A DNA stretch of 64,000 nucleotides from positions 106,854 through 170,853 of the forward strand of contig JAQCGO010000003.1 of NCBI GenBank assembly GCA_027618995.1, read 5' to 3'. This stretch comes from Pseudomonadota bacterium. GTDB lineage: Bacteria > Pseudomonadota > Gammaproteobacteria > Steroidobacterales > Woeseiaceae. This document shows positions 19,661-30,291 of this stretch, one piece after another; the stretch's first letter is position 1, and each line of letters starts with the position of its first letter. Under the pieces are notes generated by a model that saw only the letters and a list, made by a program, of their open reading frames with translations, did not search any database and was not told where the DNA came from. A program made the position numbers and the translations under genes.

Positions 19661-21067
19661 TCAGCGTGCGTAATGATCCGCAATTACCTGTGCGACACAG
19701 GCAGTCAGACGCTTGCCGGTTTCTATGTGCAAAAACTCGTTCGGGCCGTGCGCGTTTGAACTGGGCCCAAGCAATCCCGTAACGAGGAATTGCGCGTCAG
19801 GAAATTTCTCGCCCAGCATGCCCATAAATGGAATCGTGCCGCCGGTACCCATGTACATGGATGGCTTGCCGAAAAATGCCTGTGACGCCTTGTGCATTGA
19901 AGCTTCGAGCCACTCGGCGACAGGCGGTGCATTCCAGCCCGCCATCGTTGATTGAACCTGAAACGCAACTTTGCTCATCGGCGGCGGGTCGCTCTCGAGC
20001 GTGTCCTTGATTGCTTTGGCCGCAACGTTTCCATCGCAGGTTGGTGGCAGTCGGAAGGACAGCTTCAACGTGTTGTAAGGCAACTGGACGTTACCGGCAT
20101 TGACCAGGGCAGGCAGGCCGTCCGCTCCGGTAACGCTCAGGGTCGGTCGCCAGGTGTTGTTCAAAAGCAATTCGTAGGGTGATTCACTGGGGGTCGGAGC
20201 ATCCACGGCCCAGGGATACTTCGTATAGACGGACTTACCCAGAGTTTCGGCCGCTTTCTTCGCCTGCTCCGTGCGTTGCTTCGGGATATCAACAAACAGG
20301 CCCACGGTTTTTATCTTGCCGGAGGATTCGTCCTCGACGCGGCTCAACAACTTTCGCAGCACCCGAAAACTCGAAGGCACAATGCCGCTCGCGCTGCCCG
20401 AATGTACGCCCTCGGTCAAAACCTCGGCGCGCAAAGTGCCGGTCAGGTTGCCGCGTAGTGACGTGGTGCACCAGAGCTGGTCGTAGTTACCGCACTCGGC
20501 ATCGAGGCAGACGACGAGATCCGGCGAGCCGATGCGATCCTGCAGCAGATCAATGTAGAAGGGGAGATCGAAGCTGCCGCTTTCTTCGCAGCCCTCAATC
20601 AGCACTACGCAATGCGCGTGGGGAACACCCTGCTCCTGTAATGCGCGTATGGCGGTCAATGAACCGAACGTCGCGTAGCCGTCGTCGGCACCACCGCGGC
20701 CATACAATTTGCCATTCTTGATGGCGGGCTGCCAGGGACCGAGGTCGTCGGCCCAGCCGGTCATTTCAGGTTGCTTGTCATAGTGGCCGTACAACAAGAC
20801 CACCTCGTCAGATGCGCCCGGAATATCGATAAACAAAACCGGTGTACGCCCCTTGATACTGACGACCTCCACCTGCATGCCCTTGATCGGTTGCTGGCGA
20901 ACCCAGGCTGCGAGCATCTGCACCGCGCGCTGCATGTGACCGTGCTGTTCCCAGTCGGGGTCGAAAGTCGGCGATTTGTTCGGTACTTTGATGTACTCGC
21001 AGAGCTGCGGAATGATCGAATCATCCCAAATCTTGCCAATAAAATCGGCGGCTTTCTTATTGTCCAT
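19661..21067 (-). CDS. M20 family metallopeptidase/dipeptidase
   Basis: VVLLYGHYDKQPEMTGW, YGRGGADDGYA, EGCEESGS motifs. Confidence 0.9.
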   Translation of the reverse strand: MDNKKAADFIGKIWDDSIIPQLCEYIKVPNKSPTFDPDWEQHGHMQRAVQMLAAWVRQQPIKGMQVEVVSIKGRTPVLFIDIPGASDEVVLLYGHYDKQPEMTGWADDLGPWQPAIKNGKLYGRGGADDGYATFGSLTAIRALQEQGVPHAHCVVLIEGCEESGSFDLPFYIDLLQDRIGSPDLVVCLDAECGNYDQLWCTTSLRGNLTGTLRAEVLTEGVHSGSASGIVPSSFRVLRKLLSRVEDESSGKIKTVGLFVDIPKQRTEQAKKAAETLGKSVYTKYPWAVDAPTPSESPYELLLNNTWRPTLSVTGADGLPALVNAGNVQLPYNTLKLSFRLPPTCDGNVAAKAIKDTLESDPPPMSKVAFQVQSTMAGWNAPPVAEWLEASMHKASQAFFGKPSMYMGTGGTIPFMGMLGEKFPDAQFLVTGLLGPSSNAHGPNEFLHIETGKRLTACVAQVIADHYAR

Positions 21068-21923
21068 CAGTCAGCGACCTGTAGAGAGTAATTGTCATTC
21101 GTTCAGTGGTGATAAAACCCCAGTTCCATTGCTCATGATAGTCGGCCAGCGGATTTGCTTCGAGCACCTGTGCCTGGCTCATTCCTTGAGCAACAAGTTT
21201 TTGCACGCGCGCTTCGCTATCCGTCAATACGTCCAGCGCTATCTGCAGGTCGGCCCTGGTGGCGAGCGGCCCGTGGCCCGGAATAATAATGGTGTCGGCA
21301 TCGGCCGTATCGATAATTCGTTGCTGGCCCGCCTTGAAACCGGCGACGGAACCACCGTTGTCAAGATCAATGAACGGGAACAGGTAGTTGAAGAACAGAT
21401 CGCCGGCGTGAATGACGTTGACGTCACGGAAATAAATAATTGCATCACCATCGGTGTGCGCAGCGGCGAGATGCACGACATTCGCTTCATGGCCGTTAAC
21501 GTGAAACGTCACAGCATCCGAAAACGTAATCGTCGGCAGGCCGCCCGGTCCGCCCGATAGTGACGTGTCGTCAAGCAGGCGTTTGCGAATATTGTCATGC
21601 GCGAAAATCAGTGTGCCGTCATCGGCGAGCGCTGCGTTGCCGCCGACATGATCGCCATGCAGATGCGTGTTGACGACATAGTCAATGGACCGTCCCACGA
21701 GTTTTTCCGCTAGCTGGATCAGCATTGAGCCGGCAGGTGGGATGCCATCGTCGATCAGGAATACATCTTCGCCGACCAGCATTGTGATATTGCCGCCGGC
21801 GAAGCCATCGGCGCCTTCGACCATGTACATGCCGTCAACGACATCCGTAGTCTTCAGTGCGGTCAATTCCTGGGCAGCGACGGGGAGCGCCAATAGCAGC
21901 GCCAGCGGGGCCAGTTTTTTCAT
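21057..21923 (-). CDS. Secreted MBL-fold metallo-hydrolase
   Basis: Signal peptide; NTHLHGDHVGGNAAL and IIPGHGPLATRADL motifs. Confidence 0.88.
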   Translation of the reverse strand: MKKLAPLALLLALPVAAQELTALKTTDVVDGMYMVEGADGFAGGNITMLVGEDVFLIDDGIPPAGSMLIQLAEKLVGRSIDYVVNTHLHGDHVGGNAALADDGTLIFAHDNIRKRLLDDTSLSGGPGGLPTITFSDAVTFHVNGHEANVVHLAAAHTDGDAIIYFRDVNVIHAGDLFFNYLFPFIDLDNGGSVAGFKAGQQRIIDTADADTIIIPGHGPLATRADLQIALDVLTDSEARVQKLVAQGMSQAQVLEANPLADYHEQWNWGFITTERMTITLYRSLTDGQ

Positions 21924-21945
21924 TGTTTCGCTCCTGTTTTTCTTC

Positions 21946-21976
21946 GGGGTCAGAGCCCGAATGGACTCTGGTCCCG
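21946..21976. repeat. Imperfect palindrome, REP-like (ggggtcagagcccgaatggactctggtcccg)
   Basis: Left arm GGGGTCAGAGCCC imperfectly complementary to GGACTCTGGTCCC; same core occurs at 52833-52864. Confidence 0.4.
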
Positions 21977-21980
21977 ACTA

Positions 21981-23510
21981 TTATTGATTACTTGGGAAGG
22001 AGAACTGTGCTTTGTCCCGGACGCCGCCTTTTGGCCAACGCTGTGTAATGGTCTTGCGGCGCGTGTAGAACCGTATGCTGTCCGGCCCATAGGCGAACAA
22101 ATCGCCAAACAGCGAGCGCTTCCAGCCGCCGAAACTGTGCATCGCAACCGGTACCGGCAACGGTACGTTGATGCCAACCATGCCTACCGCAATGTTGTCG
22201 GCGAAGTAGCGCGCTGCTTCACCGTCGCGCGTAAATATGCAGGTACCGTTGCCGTACTCGTGGTCGTTAATTAATTGCATCGCGTGTTCCTGCGAGTCGG
22301 CGCGTACCACGCACAGCACGGGTCCGAAGATCTCCTCACGATAGATTCGCATATCCGGAGTCACCTTGTCGAACAGGCAACCGCCGAGGAAGAATCCGGC
22401 TTCATAGCCCGCGACCTTGAGCGGTCGGCCGTCAACGACGAGTTCGGCACCTTCCTCGATGCCGAGATCCACATAGCTGCGCACCTTGTCGTGGTGTGCC
22501 TTCGTGATCAATGGGCCCATGTTGTTGCAGCTGTCGGTGCCGTTTCCAACTTTGAGCTTCTGCAATTCATTGCTGAGCTTGGCTACGATGGTGTCGGCAG
22601 TTTCATCGCCCACGCAGACCGCGACTGAAATTGCCATGCAGCGCTCGCCGCAAGAGCCGTAGGCAGCGCCCATTAGTGCGCTGACCGTGTTGTCGATGTC
22701 GGCATCGGGCATGACGATGGCATGATTTTTTGCGCCACCCAGTGCCTGTACTCGCTTGCCGTTCCTGGTGCCAGTCGTATAGATATACTCGGCGATCGGT
22801 GTCGAGCCAACGAAACTGATGGCTTGCACACGCTTGTCCTCGAGCAGCGTGTCGACCGCTTCCTTATCGCCATTGACGACGTTGTATACGCCGTCCGGCA
22901 AGCCGGCTTCCTTGAACAAGTGTGCGATAAGCATCGGTGCGCTCGGATCTTTCTCCGATGGCTTTAATACAAACGTGTTGCCGCAGGCAATGGCCATCGG
23001 GAACATCCACATCGGTACCATAGCCGGGAAATTGAATGGGGTAATACCGGCCACAACGCCGAGCGGCTGGAATTCCGACCAGCTGTCAATGTCCGGGCCT
23101 ACGTTTTTCGTATGTTCACCTTTGAGCAACTCGGCGATGCCACAGGCGTAGTCGACAACTTCGATGCCACGCTGAAGTTCGCCCATCGCATCGTCAAGTA
23201 CCTTGCCATGCTCGTTGGTTAGTGTCGCCACGATCTCATCGGCGTTCTCCTCGAGCAGCGCCTTGAAGCGAAACAGGATTTTCGCCCGCTTGGCGGGTGG
23301 CGTATTGCGCCAGCTCGGGAACGCATCTGCAGCGGCAGCAATCGCATCTTCAACGGTCGCGCGTGATGCCAACGCGACCTGCCGCGTGATTTCACCGGTC
23401 GCCGGATTGGTGATTGGCTGCGTGCGCGCGCTGTCAGCGACATCGCGACCATTGATAAAGTGGCCAACAATGGCTGCGGTGGCGATTTTCTCGGCGGGTC
23501 GTGCGTTCAT
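21981..23510 (-). CDS. mmsA: CoA-acylating methylmalonate-semialdehyde dehydrogenase
   Basis: PLGVVAGITPFNFPAMVPMWMFPMAIACGNTFVLKPSEKDPSAP...GAKNHAIVMPDADID; GSCGERCMAISVAV. Confidence 0.92.
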   Translation of the reverse strand: MNARPAEKIATAAIVGHFINGRDVADSARTQPITNPATGEITRQVALASRATVEDAIAAAADAFPSWRNTPPAKRAKILFRFKALLEENADEIVATLTNEHGKVLDDAMGELQRGIEVVDYACGIAELLKGEHTKNVGPDIDSWSEFQPLGVVAGITPFNFPAMVPMWMFPMAIACGNTFVLKPSEKDPSAPMLIAHLFKEAGLPDGVYNVVNGDKEAVDTLLEDKRVQAISFVGSTPIAEYIYTTGTRNGKRVQALGGAKNHAIVMPDADIDNTVSALMGAAYGSCGERCMAISVAVCVGDETADTIVAKLSNELQKLKVGNGTDSCNNMGPLITKAHHDKVRSYVDLGIEEGAELVVDGRPLKVAGYEAGFFLGGCLFDKVTPDMRIYREEIFGPVLCVVRADSQEHAMQLINDHEYGNGTCIFTRDGEAARYFADNIAVGMVGINVPLPVPVAMHSFGGWKRSLFGDLFAYGPDSIRFYTRRKTITQRWPKGGVRDKAQFSFPSNQ

Positions 23511-23531
23511 ATTGCTCCTCCAGCAGTCGCC

Positions 23532-24854
23532 TCAGGCGACCGAATCGATGACGCGACGGACAGCTTCGAACGATTGCTGCATCTCGTCAACCGTGGAATT
23601 CAGGAATGGCGAAAACTGCAGCAGATCCATGCCGTTGCGAACCACCACCTTTTCCTCCCAGAAACATTTCTTGTGGATTTCGAGGCCACGAGCACCAGGA
23701 GCGCCGGGTCGCGGCGCGAGTTCGATAACACCCATCAGGCCGAAATTGCGCACGTCGATGACTTTCTTGTGACTGTCGAACGAGTGCAGTATGTCCGCGA
23801 ACGTGTCCTCGAGTGCGGCCGCCTGTTCAAAGGTGCCTTCCTCTTTGTACACGTTCAGCGTCGCCAGTCCTGCGGCGGCGGCGACCGGATGGCCCGAATA
23901 GGTGTAACCATGAAATAGCTCGATGGCGTGTTCCGGCCCCTGCATGAACGCTTCGTACACGTGGTCCCGGACCAGCACGGCGCCCATCGGAATTACGCCG
24001 TTCGTCAGTCCCTTGGCCATCGTGATCAGATCCGGGGTCACACCGAAGCGCTCCGCCGCGGTCCCTGTGCCAAGGCGGCCAAATGCCGTAATCACTTCGT
24101 CGAAAATCAACAGAATGTCGTGCCGGTCGCAAATCTCGCGCAGCTTTTCCAGGTAGCCCACGGGCGGCGGGATCACACCCGCGGATCCGACGACCGGTTC
24201 GACGATGACGGCGGCAATATTGCTGCCATCGTGCAGGGCGGCCAGTCGCTCGAGGTCGTTGGCTAACTCGGCACCATGTGCCGGCAGGCCGCGGCTGAAC
24301 GCATTGCGCTCCAGATCCAGCGTGTGCCGCATATGATCCACGCCAGGTATCAGATTGGCGCCGAAGACCTTGCGGTTCGCCAGCATGCCGCCGACCGACA
24401 TGCCGCCGAAATTCACACCGTGGTATCCCTTCTCGCGACCGATCAGGCGCGTACGATGTCCTTCACCCTTGGCGCGGTGGTAAGCCAGTGCGATCTTGAG
24501 CGCGCTGTCGACCGACTCGGAGCCGGAGTTAGTAAAAAAGCAGTTGCTGAATCCGGCGGGCGCCATTGCGACGACGCGCTCTGCGAGCTCAAAGGCTTTG
24601 TCATTGCTCATCTGAAAACCGATGCAGTAGTCGAGGGTCGCGACCTGCCGTTGCACGGCCTCGACGATTTTCGGATGGCAGTGGCCAAGACCCGAAGTCC
24701 AAAGGCCCGAAAACATGTCGTACAGACGCGTCCCGTCGGTCGAGGTGTAGTAGTGGCCGGAGGCACCCGAAATAATCCGCGGTCGTTTCTTAAAATCGCG
24801 GTTGGCCGTAAACGGCATCCAGTAGGCATCCACTTTCTTGGCACTCGAGCTCAT
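23532..24854 (-). CDS. Class III aminotransferase (omega-amino acid:pyruvate type)
   Basis: MWSGLWTSGLGH-type N-term (MFSGLWTSGLGHCHPKIVEAV), FTNSGSESVDSALKIALAYH, LIFDEVITAFGRLG, MAKGLTNGVIPMGAV. Confidence 0.9.
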   Translation of the reverse strand: MSSSAKKVDAYWMPFTANRDFKKRPRIISGASGHYYTSTDGTRLYDMFSGLWTSGLGHCHPKIVEAVQRQVATLDYCIGFQMSNDKAFELAERVVAMAPAGFSNCFFTNSGSESVDSALKIALAYHRAKGEGHRTRLIGREKGYHGVNFGGMSVGGMLANRKVFGANLIPGVDHMRHTLDLERNAFSRGLPAHGAELANDLERLAALHDGSNIAAVIVEPVVGSAGVIPPPVGYLEKLREICDRHDILLIFDEVITAFGRLGTGTAAERFGVTPDLITMAKGLTNGVIPMGAVLVRDHVYEAFMQGPEHAIELFHGYTYSGHPVAAAAGLATLNVYKEEGTFEQAAALEDTFADILHSFDSHKKVIDVRNFGLMGVIELAPRPGAPGARGLEIHKKCFWEEKVVVRNGMDLLQFSPFLNSTVDEMQQSFEAVRRVIDSVA

Positions 24855-25006
24855 GTTTTGCGATCCGGGTATAGGAATGGGCGCACAAGTGTATGTCGCA
24901 TAGCTATGTTAAACAATTAGTTATCTGGCAGTCTATAAGCCATTGATTTAATTAGAACGCTAAGCCAAAATGTTTAGCTTAATGAACACTCTCCAGGAAC
25001 TTTGCC

Positions 25007-25555
25007 ATGGACCAGCAAATCGGCCAACGGCTGCAGGCGATTCGCACCCGGCTCGGCATGTCACAGCGTCAGCTTGCGCGCGTGTCCGGCGTTGCCAACG
25101 CGACTATCTCTCAGATCGAAGCGGGCAAGCTCAACCCGACGGTCAGCATGCTGAAAAAAGTGCTTGATGGCATTCCGATGAGCATGGGCGAGTTCTTCTC
25201 CGATCACGCCGAATCCGCCGAACGCATTTTTTTTCGCGCGACCGAACTGACCGAAATCGCCGACGGTGGCGTGTCCTTTCGCCAGGTAGGTGCCAATTTG
25301 CGCAACAAATCCATTCAGCTGTTGCAGGAGTCCTATCAGCCTGGTGCCGGCACCGGCCGGCATGCCATTACTCATGAAGGCGAGGAGTGCGGCATCGTGC
25401 TCAAAGGTCGACTTGAGGTCACCGTTGGCGATCGAGTTGCCGTCTTGACGGCGGGCGATGCGTATTATTTTCGCAGCGAGCAGCCGCACCATTTCCGGAA
25501 TTCGGGTAGTGAGATTTGCGAACTCATTACGGCCTGTACACCGCCGAGCTTTTGA
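25007..25555 (+). CDS. XRE-HTH/cupin transcriptional regulator (PuuR-like)
   Basis: IGQRLQAIRTRLGMSQRQLARVSGVANATISQIEAGKLNPTVSMLKKVLDGI plus cupin HEGEECGIVLKGRLEVTVGD. Confidence 0.9.
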   Translation: MDQQIGQRLQAIRTRLGMSQRQLARVSGVANATISQIEAGKLNPTVSMLKKVLDGIPMSMGEFFSDHAESAERIFFRATELTEIADGGVSFRQVGANLRNKSIQLLQESYQPGAGTGRHAITHEGEECGIVLKGRLEVTVGDRVAVLTAGDAYYFRSEQPHHFRNSGSEICELITACTPPSF

Positions 25556-25599
25556 TGCAAAGTGTCCGGCTCCATTTTTTAATCTAGATTAGAATTTTC

Positions 25600-26589
25600 A
25601 TGGCTAAGTTCGGCACGGTATTTTGTGATGAATTCGTCAGCGTCGAGTACCGTGACGGCGCCTGGCAGCAACCGATCATGCGACCCACCGGGCCGATTCC
25701 GATGCACCCGGCCTCGCATGTTTTTCATTATGCGAGCACCTGCTTCGAGGGATTCAAGGCCTACCGCCGGGCCGACGGCCGGGCGCACCTATTTCGTCTC
25801 AACGACCACGTTGCCCGCATGCAGAGGAGCGCCGCGTCGCTGCGACTGCCGGTTCCGGATGCAGGCAAGCTCACGCAAATGGTCATCGATCTGGTCGCGA
25901 AACATGCGAGTGAGATTCCGCCGCCGCCAAGTTCGCTGTACCTGCGACCCACGCTGATTGGCACAGACAAAAATATTGGTGCCGCGGCGGCCCCGTCGCA
26001 GGAGGCATTGCTATTCGTTCTCGCATCGCCGGTTGGCGACTACTTCGCCGCGGGCGCGAAGACACTGAAGTTACTGGTTGATGACCAACGTGCCCGCACG
26101 ACCGAGCAGCTTGGCAGTACCAAGACCGGCGGCAATTATGCGGCTGCGCTTGGACCAACGCTTGACGCCAAGGCCGCTTACGGTGTCGACCAGGTGCTGT
26201 TTTGCCCGCATGGCGACGTACAGGAAACCGGTGCGGCGAATTTCCTCTTGCTTGGCGACAAGGAAGTGATTACCAAACCGCTGGATAGTTCGTTTTTGCA
26301 TGGCATTACACGCGATTCGATTCTTCGCCTAGCGGCCGACCTGGGTTATCGGATCAGCGAGCGCAACATTACCGTCACCGAATTGCTGCAACGGGTCGCA
26401 ACGCACGAAGCCGTGTTGTCCGGAACGGCGGCGACGTTGTCGCCCGTCGGATGCCTTGTGTACAACGGCAAGGAAATCAAGGTTCGCGATGGCAATCCGG
26501 GACCGCATGCCGAAAAACTGCGTGCGGCATTGCAAGCGGTGCAAACCGGCAATGCGCCGGACACGCACGGCTGGCTGACCGCCGTTTGA
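25600..26589 (+). CDS. ilvE: Branched-chain amino acid aminotransferase
   Basis: HYASTCFEGFKAYR, GSTKTGGNYAAAL, QETGAANFLLL class IV signatures. Confidence 0.9.
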   Translation: MAKFGTVFCDEFVSVEYRDGAWQQPIMRPTGPIPMHPASHVFHYASTCFEGFKAYRRADGRAHLFRLNDHVARMQRSAASLRLPVPDAGKLTQMVIDLVAKHASEIPPPPSSLYLRPTLIGTDKNIGAAAAPSQEALLFVLASPVGDYFAAGAKTLKLLVDDQRARTTEQLGSTKTGGNYAAALGPTLDAKAAYGVDQVLFCPHGDVQETGAANFLLLGDKEVITKPLDSSFLHGITRDSILRLAADLGYRISERNITVTELLQRVATHEAVLSGTAATLSPVGCLVYNGKEIKVRDGNPGPHAEKLRAALQAVQTGNAPDTHGWLTAV

Positions 26590-26598
26590 GTGCGACAG

Positions 26599-27993
26599 CT
26601 AGATAGCTTTCGAAAAACGCTCGCTGTTGCCGACGTCCGTGAGATGACGGTCGAAAACCATCGCGATACTGCGCAGTAGCAATCGTCCACGCGGTGTTAC
26701 GGTGATTTGCGAGGCGCAACGCCGCAAGAGACCGTCACGCTCGAGCCCGGCGAGGCGGTCAAGCTCGGCTTTGAAATAGCGAGCGAATTCGATGCCGTAG
26801 CGGCGATAAAATTCAGCAAATTCAATTGCGCCGAAGCACATCAGTGCTTGCATGACATCGGCGCGGACGAGGTCGTCGTCGATCGCCAGGCCTTTCCGTA
26901 TCGGTAATTGGCCACTATCAAGCAACGACTCGTAAGCCTCGGTTGTAGTCGCGTTCTGCGCGAAGCTGTTGCCCACGTGACTGATAGCACTGACGCCGAA
27001 GCCGATCAGATCGCAACGTTTGTGAGTTGCGTAGCCCTGAAAGTTTCTCTGCAACGTACCATTCAGCTGCGCCTTTACCAGGTCGTCATCCGGCAATGCG
27101 AAGTGATCCATGCCGATGTAGTGATAGTCGGCCGCGCACAGCTGCTCAATAGTTTGCTGCAGGATCTCCAGCTTGGTTTCCGGTAGCGGGATTTGCTGCG
27201 CCGGAATCATGCGTTGTCCCTTGAATCGCGCGGGCAGGTGGGCGTAGTTGTAAACGGCGAGGCGATCGGGCCGCATCTCGATGACTGAACGCAGGGTCCG
27301 GTCAAAGCTTGCCGCGGTTTGCAGCGGCAGGCCGTAGATCAGGTCGAATGAAATCGATTTGAATCCTGCAAAACGCGCCGCGTCGAGAAGAGCCTGAACC
27401 TCGGCTTCGTCTTGCCGGCGGTTCACCGCCTGTTGTACGGCCGGGTCAAAATCCTGGATGCCGAGACTCAGGCGATTAAAGCCGAGCGCCGCCAGAAAGC
27501 GAATGGCTTTGTCGTCGACTGTTCGGGGATCGACCTCGATGGAGAATTCACGTTCATCCGGCAATGCAAACGCGAAGGCCCGCTCGAGTTGTCCCATCAA
27601 TTCCGCCAACTGCGGCGCGGCAAGGTAGGTTGGAGAGCCTCCGCCGAAATGCAGTTGTTCGACGCGCCGCGTGGGTGAGAACAATTCGGCCTGCAGGCTG
27701 ATTTCGCGGTACAGGCGATCGAGGTAACGGCTGACACGATCCTGGTTGCGCGTGATGATCTTGTTGCAGCCACAGTAGTAGCAGAGTGACCGGCAAAACG
27801 GGATGTGTACATACAGGGACAGCGGACGATGCGTGGTATTGCTTTGCGTCGCGAACTGAAGAAAATCGTCGGCCGAGAATTGGTCCGTGAACTGTAGCGC
27901 GGTGGGGTAGGACGTGTAGCGCGGGCCACGGGCGTCGTAACGCGCAATCAGGCTTGCGTCAAATCGGACCTCGGCAGAATCGGCAGCATACAT
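26599..27993 (-). CDS. hemN: Oxygen-independent coproporphyrinogen III oxidase
   Basis: PRYTSYPTALQF, HIPFCRSLCYYCGCNKIITRN radical SAM motif, HFGGGSPTYL. Confidence 0.95.
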   Translation of the reverse strand: MYAADSAEVRFDASLIARYDARGPRYTSYPTALQFTDQFSADDFLQFATQSNTTHRPLSLYVHIPFCRSLCYYCGCNKIITRNQDRVSRYLDRLYREISLQAELFSPTRRVEQLHFGGGSPTYLAAPQLAELMGQLERAFAFALPDEREFSIEVDPRTVDDKAIRFLAALGFNRLSLGIQDFDPAVQQAVNRRQDEAEVQALLDAARFAGFKSISFDLIYGLPLQTAASFDRTLRSVIEMRPDRLAVYNYAHLPARFKGQRMIPAQQIPLPETKLEILQQTIEQLCAADYHYIGMDHFALPDDDLVKAQLNGTLQRNFQGYATHKRCDLIGFGVSAISHVGNSFAQNATTTEAYESLLDSGQLPIRKGLAIDDDLVRADVMQALMCFGAIEFAEFYRRYGIEFARYFKAELDRLAGLERDGLLRRCASQITVTPRGRLLLRSIAMVFDRHLTDVGNSERFSKAI

Positions 27994-28024
27994 AAGCGGT
28001 ATCGTGACCGACTCCTGAAGCGCT

Positions 28025-29077
28025 TTACATGGGTACTTTCCGCAGGTCGTGCAACAAAATCAGTGCGACTGTAAACAGAAGCATGGCCACTGCCTGGTGT
28101 GTAACAGCAAGCATGGCAGGGACCTTCAGGACCAGGGTTGCGATACCGAGCGCGACCTGCAGGATAGCGGTGTGCAGCAGAGCGTTGCTCGCTCTTGCCG
28201 CGCGCGGGGGCAAATACGAGCTGCGCGCGCGCCACCAGTACAGCAAGACCACGATGAATGTCGAGATTGCGAGCAGTCGATGGTCAAACTGCACGGTTGT
28301 CACATTGTCGAAGAGGTTTCGCCAGGCAGGATCAAGTGCTGTGAGGCCAGGTGGAATCCAATAAGCGCCCATCATCGGGAACGTGTTGTAAATCAGGCCG
28401 GCCTTGAGGCCGGCGACGAAACCGCCGGACAGGATGGTGACGCCGACCAGCGTGGTCAATGCCAGCGTTCGCGAATACCAGGGATGACGCGACCCGGCCG
28501 AAACTGGCCTTAACAGCGATAGCGAGCGCCAGAACATCATGGCGTAGACGATGAATGCGGCCGCGAGGTGCAGAACCAGTCGATACTGGCTGACATGCGG
28601 CGCATCGACCTGGCCGCTGGCGACCATGACCTTACCGATCAGTCCTTGTGCGCCGCCGAGCGCAAGCATGAGCAGGTACCAGGGGATTTCGCGTGCGCTG
28701 ATAAATCGACGCGCCGCGAAGTACAGCATGGGAAGCAGAAATACCAAGCCCAGCAGTCGGCCCAGCAGGCGATGCAGGTATTCGAGCCAGAATATATTCT
28801 TGAAGCCATGCACATCCATGTCGAAATTTACTTTCATAAATTCCGGCGTCCTTTGATACAACTCGAAAACACGTTGCCACTCAATGTCGTTCAGCGGTGG
28901 CAGGATTCCCATCAACAGACGCCATTCGGTCATCGATAAACCGGAGCCCGTCAGACGGGTAACGCCGCCAAGTACGACCATGGCAAATACCAGGGCGCAA
29001 CAAATCAACAACCAATGAGCGATTGCGCGCTGCGCGGCTGTTGGGGCGACCGGAGAATTATCGAAGGCGTGGCTCAT
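28025..29077 (-). CDS. COX15/CtaA haem A synthase family protein
   Basis: VVLGGVTRLTGSGLSMTEWRLLMGILPPLNDIEWQ...FKNIFWLEYLHRLLGR. Confidence 0.92.
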   Translation of the reverse strand: MSHAFDNSPVAPTAAQRAIAHWLLICCALVFAMVVLGGVTRLTGSGLSMTEWRLLMGILPPLNDIEWQRVFELYQRTPEFMKVNFDMDVHGFKNIFWLEYLHRLLGRLLGLVFLLPMLYFAARRFISAREIPWYLLMLALGGAQGLIGKVMVASGQVDAPHVSQYRLVLHLAAAFIVYAMMFWRSLSLLRPVSAGSRHPWYSRTLALTTLVGVTILSGGFVAGLKAGLIYNTFPMMGAYWIPPGLTALDPAWRNLFDNVTTVQFDHRLLAISTFIVVLLYWWRARSSYLPPRAARASNALLHTAILQVALGIATLVLKVPAMLAVTHQAVAMLLFTVALILLHDLRKVPM

Positions 29078-29133
29078 TGGGCGGCAATCATATCAGCCCA
29101 GGGAGGAAAAGCAGTACGTAATATCCTCAGCCG

Positions 29134-30291
29134 ATGCGTGTCAGCAAGTGCAATAACCTCATGGATTTTCGGTGTCTCGCGCGCCGACGGTTGCCAGCGC
29201 CGGTATTCCACTATATGGATGGCGGCGCCGACGACGAAATTACCTTGCGGCGCAATGTTGCAGCATTCAATGACTATGAACTGTTGCCATCGCAATTGAC
29301 CGACGTCAGTCGAATCGACCTGCGCACGACTTTGTTTGGCAGGGACGTCGACTGGCCGGTCATGATCTCGCCGACCGGCGCATCAAAATTATTTCATGCA
29401 GAGGGTGAGCCGGCGGTAGCGCGGGCCGCGGCAAAATTTGGCATGGTTTACAGCCTCTCTACGCTCGGCACGTCCAGCATTGAGGATATTGCGAGTGCCA
29501 GCAACGGCCCGAAGCTGTATCAGCTCTATATTTTCAAAGACCGCGGTCTTACCGAGGAATGGATCACTCGCTGCAAGGCCAGTGGTTATGCAGCACTGGC
29601 CTTAACCGTAGATCTGCCGGTACCAGGCAACCGCGAACGTGATCTGGTACAGGGTTTTGCCATGCCGCCGCGCTCGCGAGTTCGACAGGTCTTCAGTTTC
29701 GCGCGCCACCCGGGCTGGCTGTATCGGGCTGTTATCAAAAAAGATCTCGACATGGTCAACATTACGTCGAGCGAGCAGGCAGCCCGCGCGGTTGCCGCTG
29801 GTGTGCGCAACTTCATCGACGACGAACTCGAACGCTCGTTGACCTGGCGTGACGTTGAGTGGCTTGCCGAGCGCTGGGGTGGCCCGCTCGTTATCAAAGG
29901 CGTGCAGACTGTTGCCGATTGTCGCAAGGCCGTCGATGCCGGTGCGACCGCGGTTATGATTTCCAATCACGGCGGCAGGCAGCTCGATTCGGCGCCAGCG
30001 CCGATCGACTGTATCGCTGCCATTGCAGATGCACTGCGCGACCGACTGGAAATAATTTGTGACGGCGGAATCCGGCGTGGCAATCACGTGGTGAAAGCGC
30101 TGGCCCTCGGTGCGAACGCTTGCAGCATTGGTCGCGGCTATTTGTACGCGCTTGCTGCAGACGGTCAAAACGGCGTTGAGCGAGCGCTCGGCCTGCTGCG
30201 CGCCGAACTTGAGCGAACGATGGCTTTGGTTGGCTGTAATGCGACACAGGAACTCAGCACGCAGTTCGTGCGGCATCACGCCCCGCGTTAA
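29134..30291 (+). CDS. FMN-dependent alpha-hydroxy acid oxidase/dehydrogenase (LldD-like)
   Basis: FHYMDGGADDEITLRRN, ISPTGASKLFHAEGE, ISNHGGRQLDSAPAPIDC signature. Confidence 0.9.
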   Translation: MRVSKCNNLMDFRCLARRRLPAPVFHYMDGGADDEITLRRNVAAFNDYELLPSQLTDVSRIDLRTTLFGRDVDWPVMISPTGASKLFHAEGEPAVARAAAKFGMVYSLSTLGTSSIEDIASASNGPKLYQLYIFKDRGLTEEWITRCKASGYAALALTVDLPVPGNRERDLVQGFAMPPRSRVRQVFSFARHPGWLYRAVIKKDLDMVNITSSEQAARAVAAGVRNFIDDELERSLTWRDVEWLAERWGGPLVIKGVQTVADCRKAVDAGATAVMISNHGGRQLDSAPAPIDCIAAIADALRDRLEIICDGGIRRGNHVVKALALGANACSIGRGYLYALAADGQNGVERALGLLRAELERTMALVGCNATQELSTQFVRHHAPR

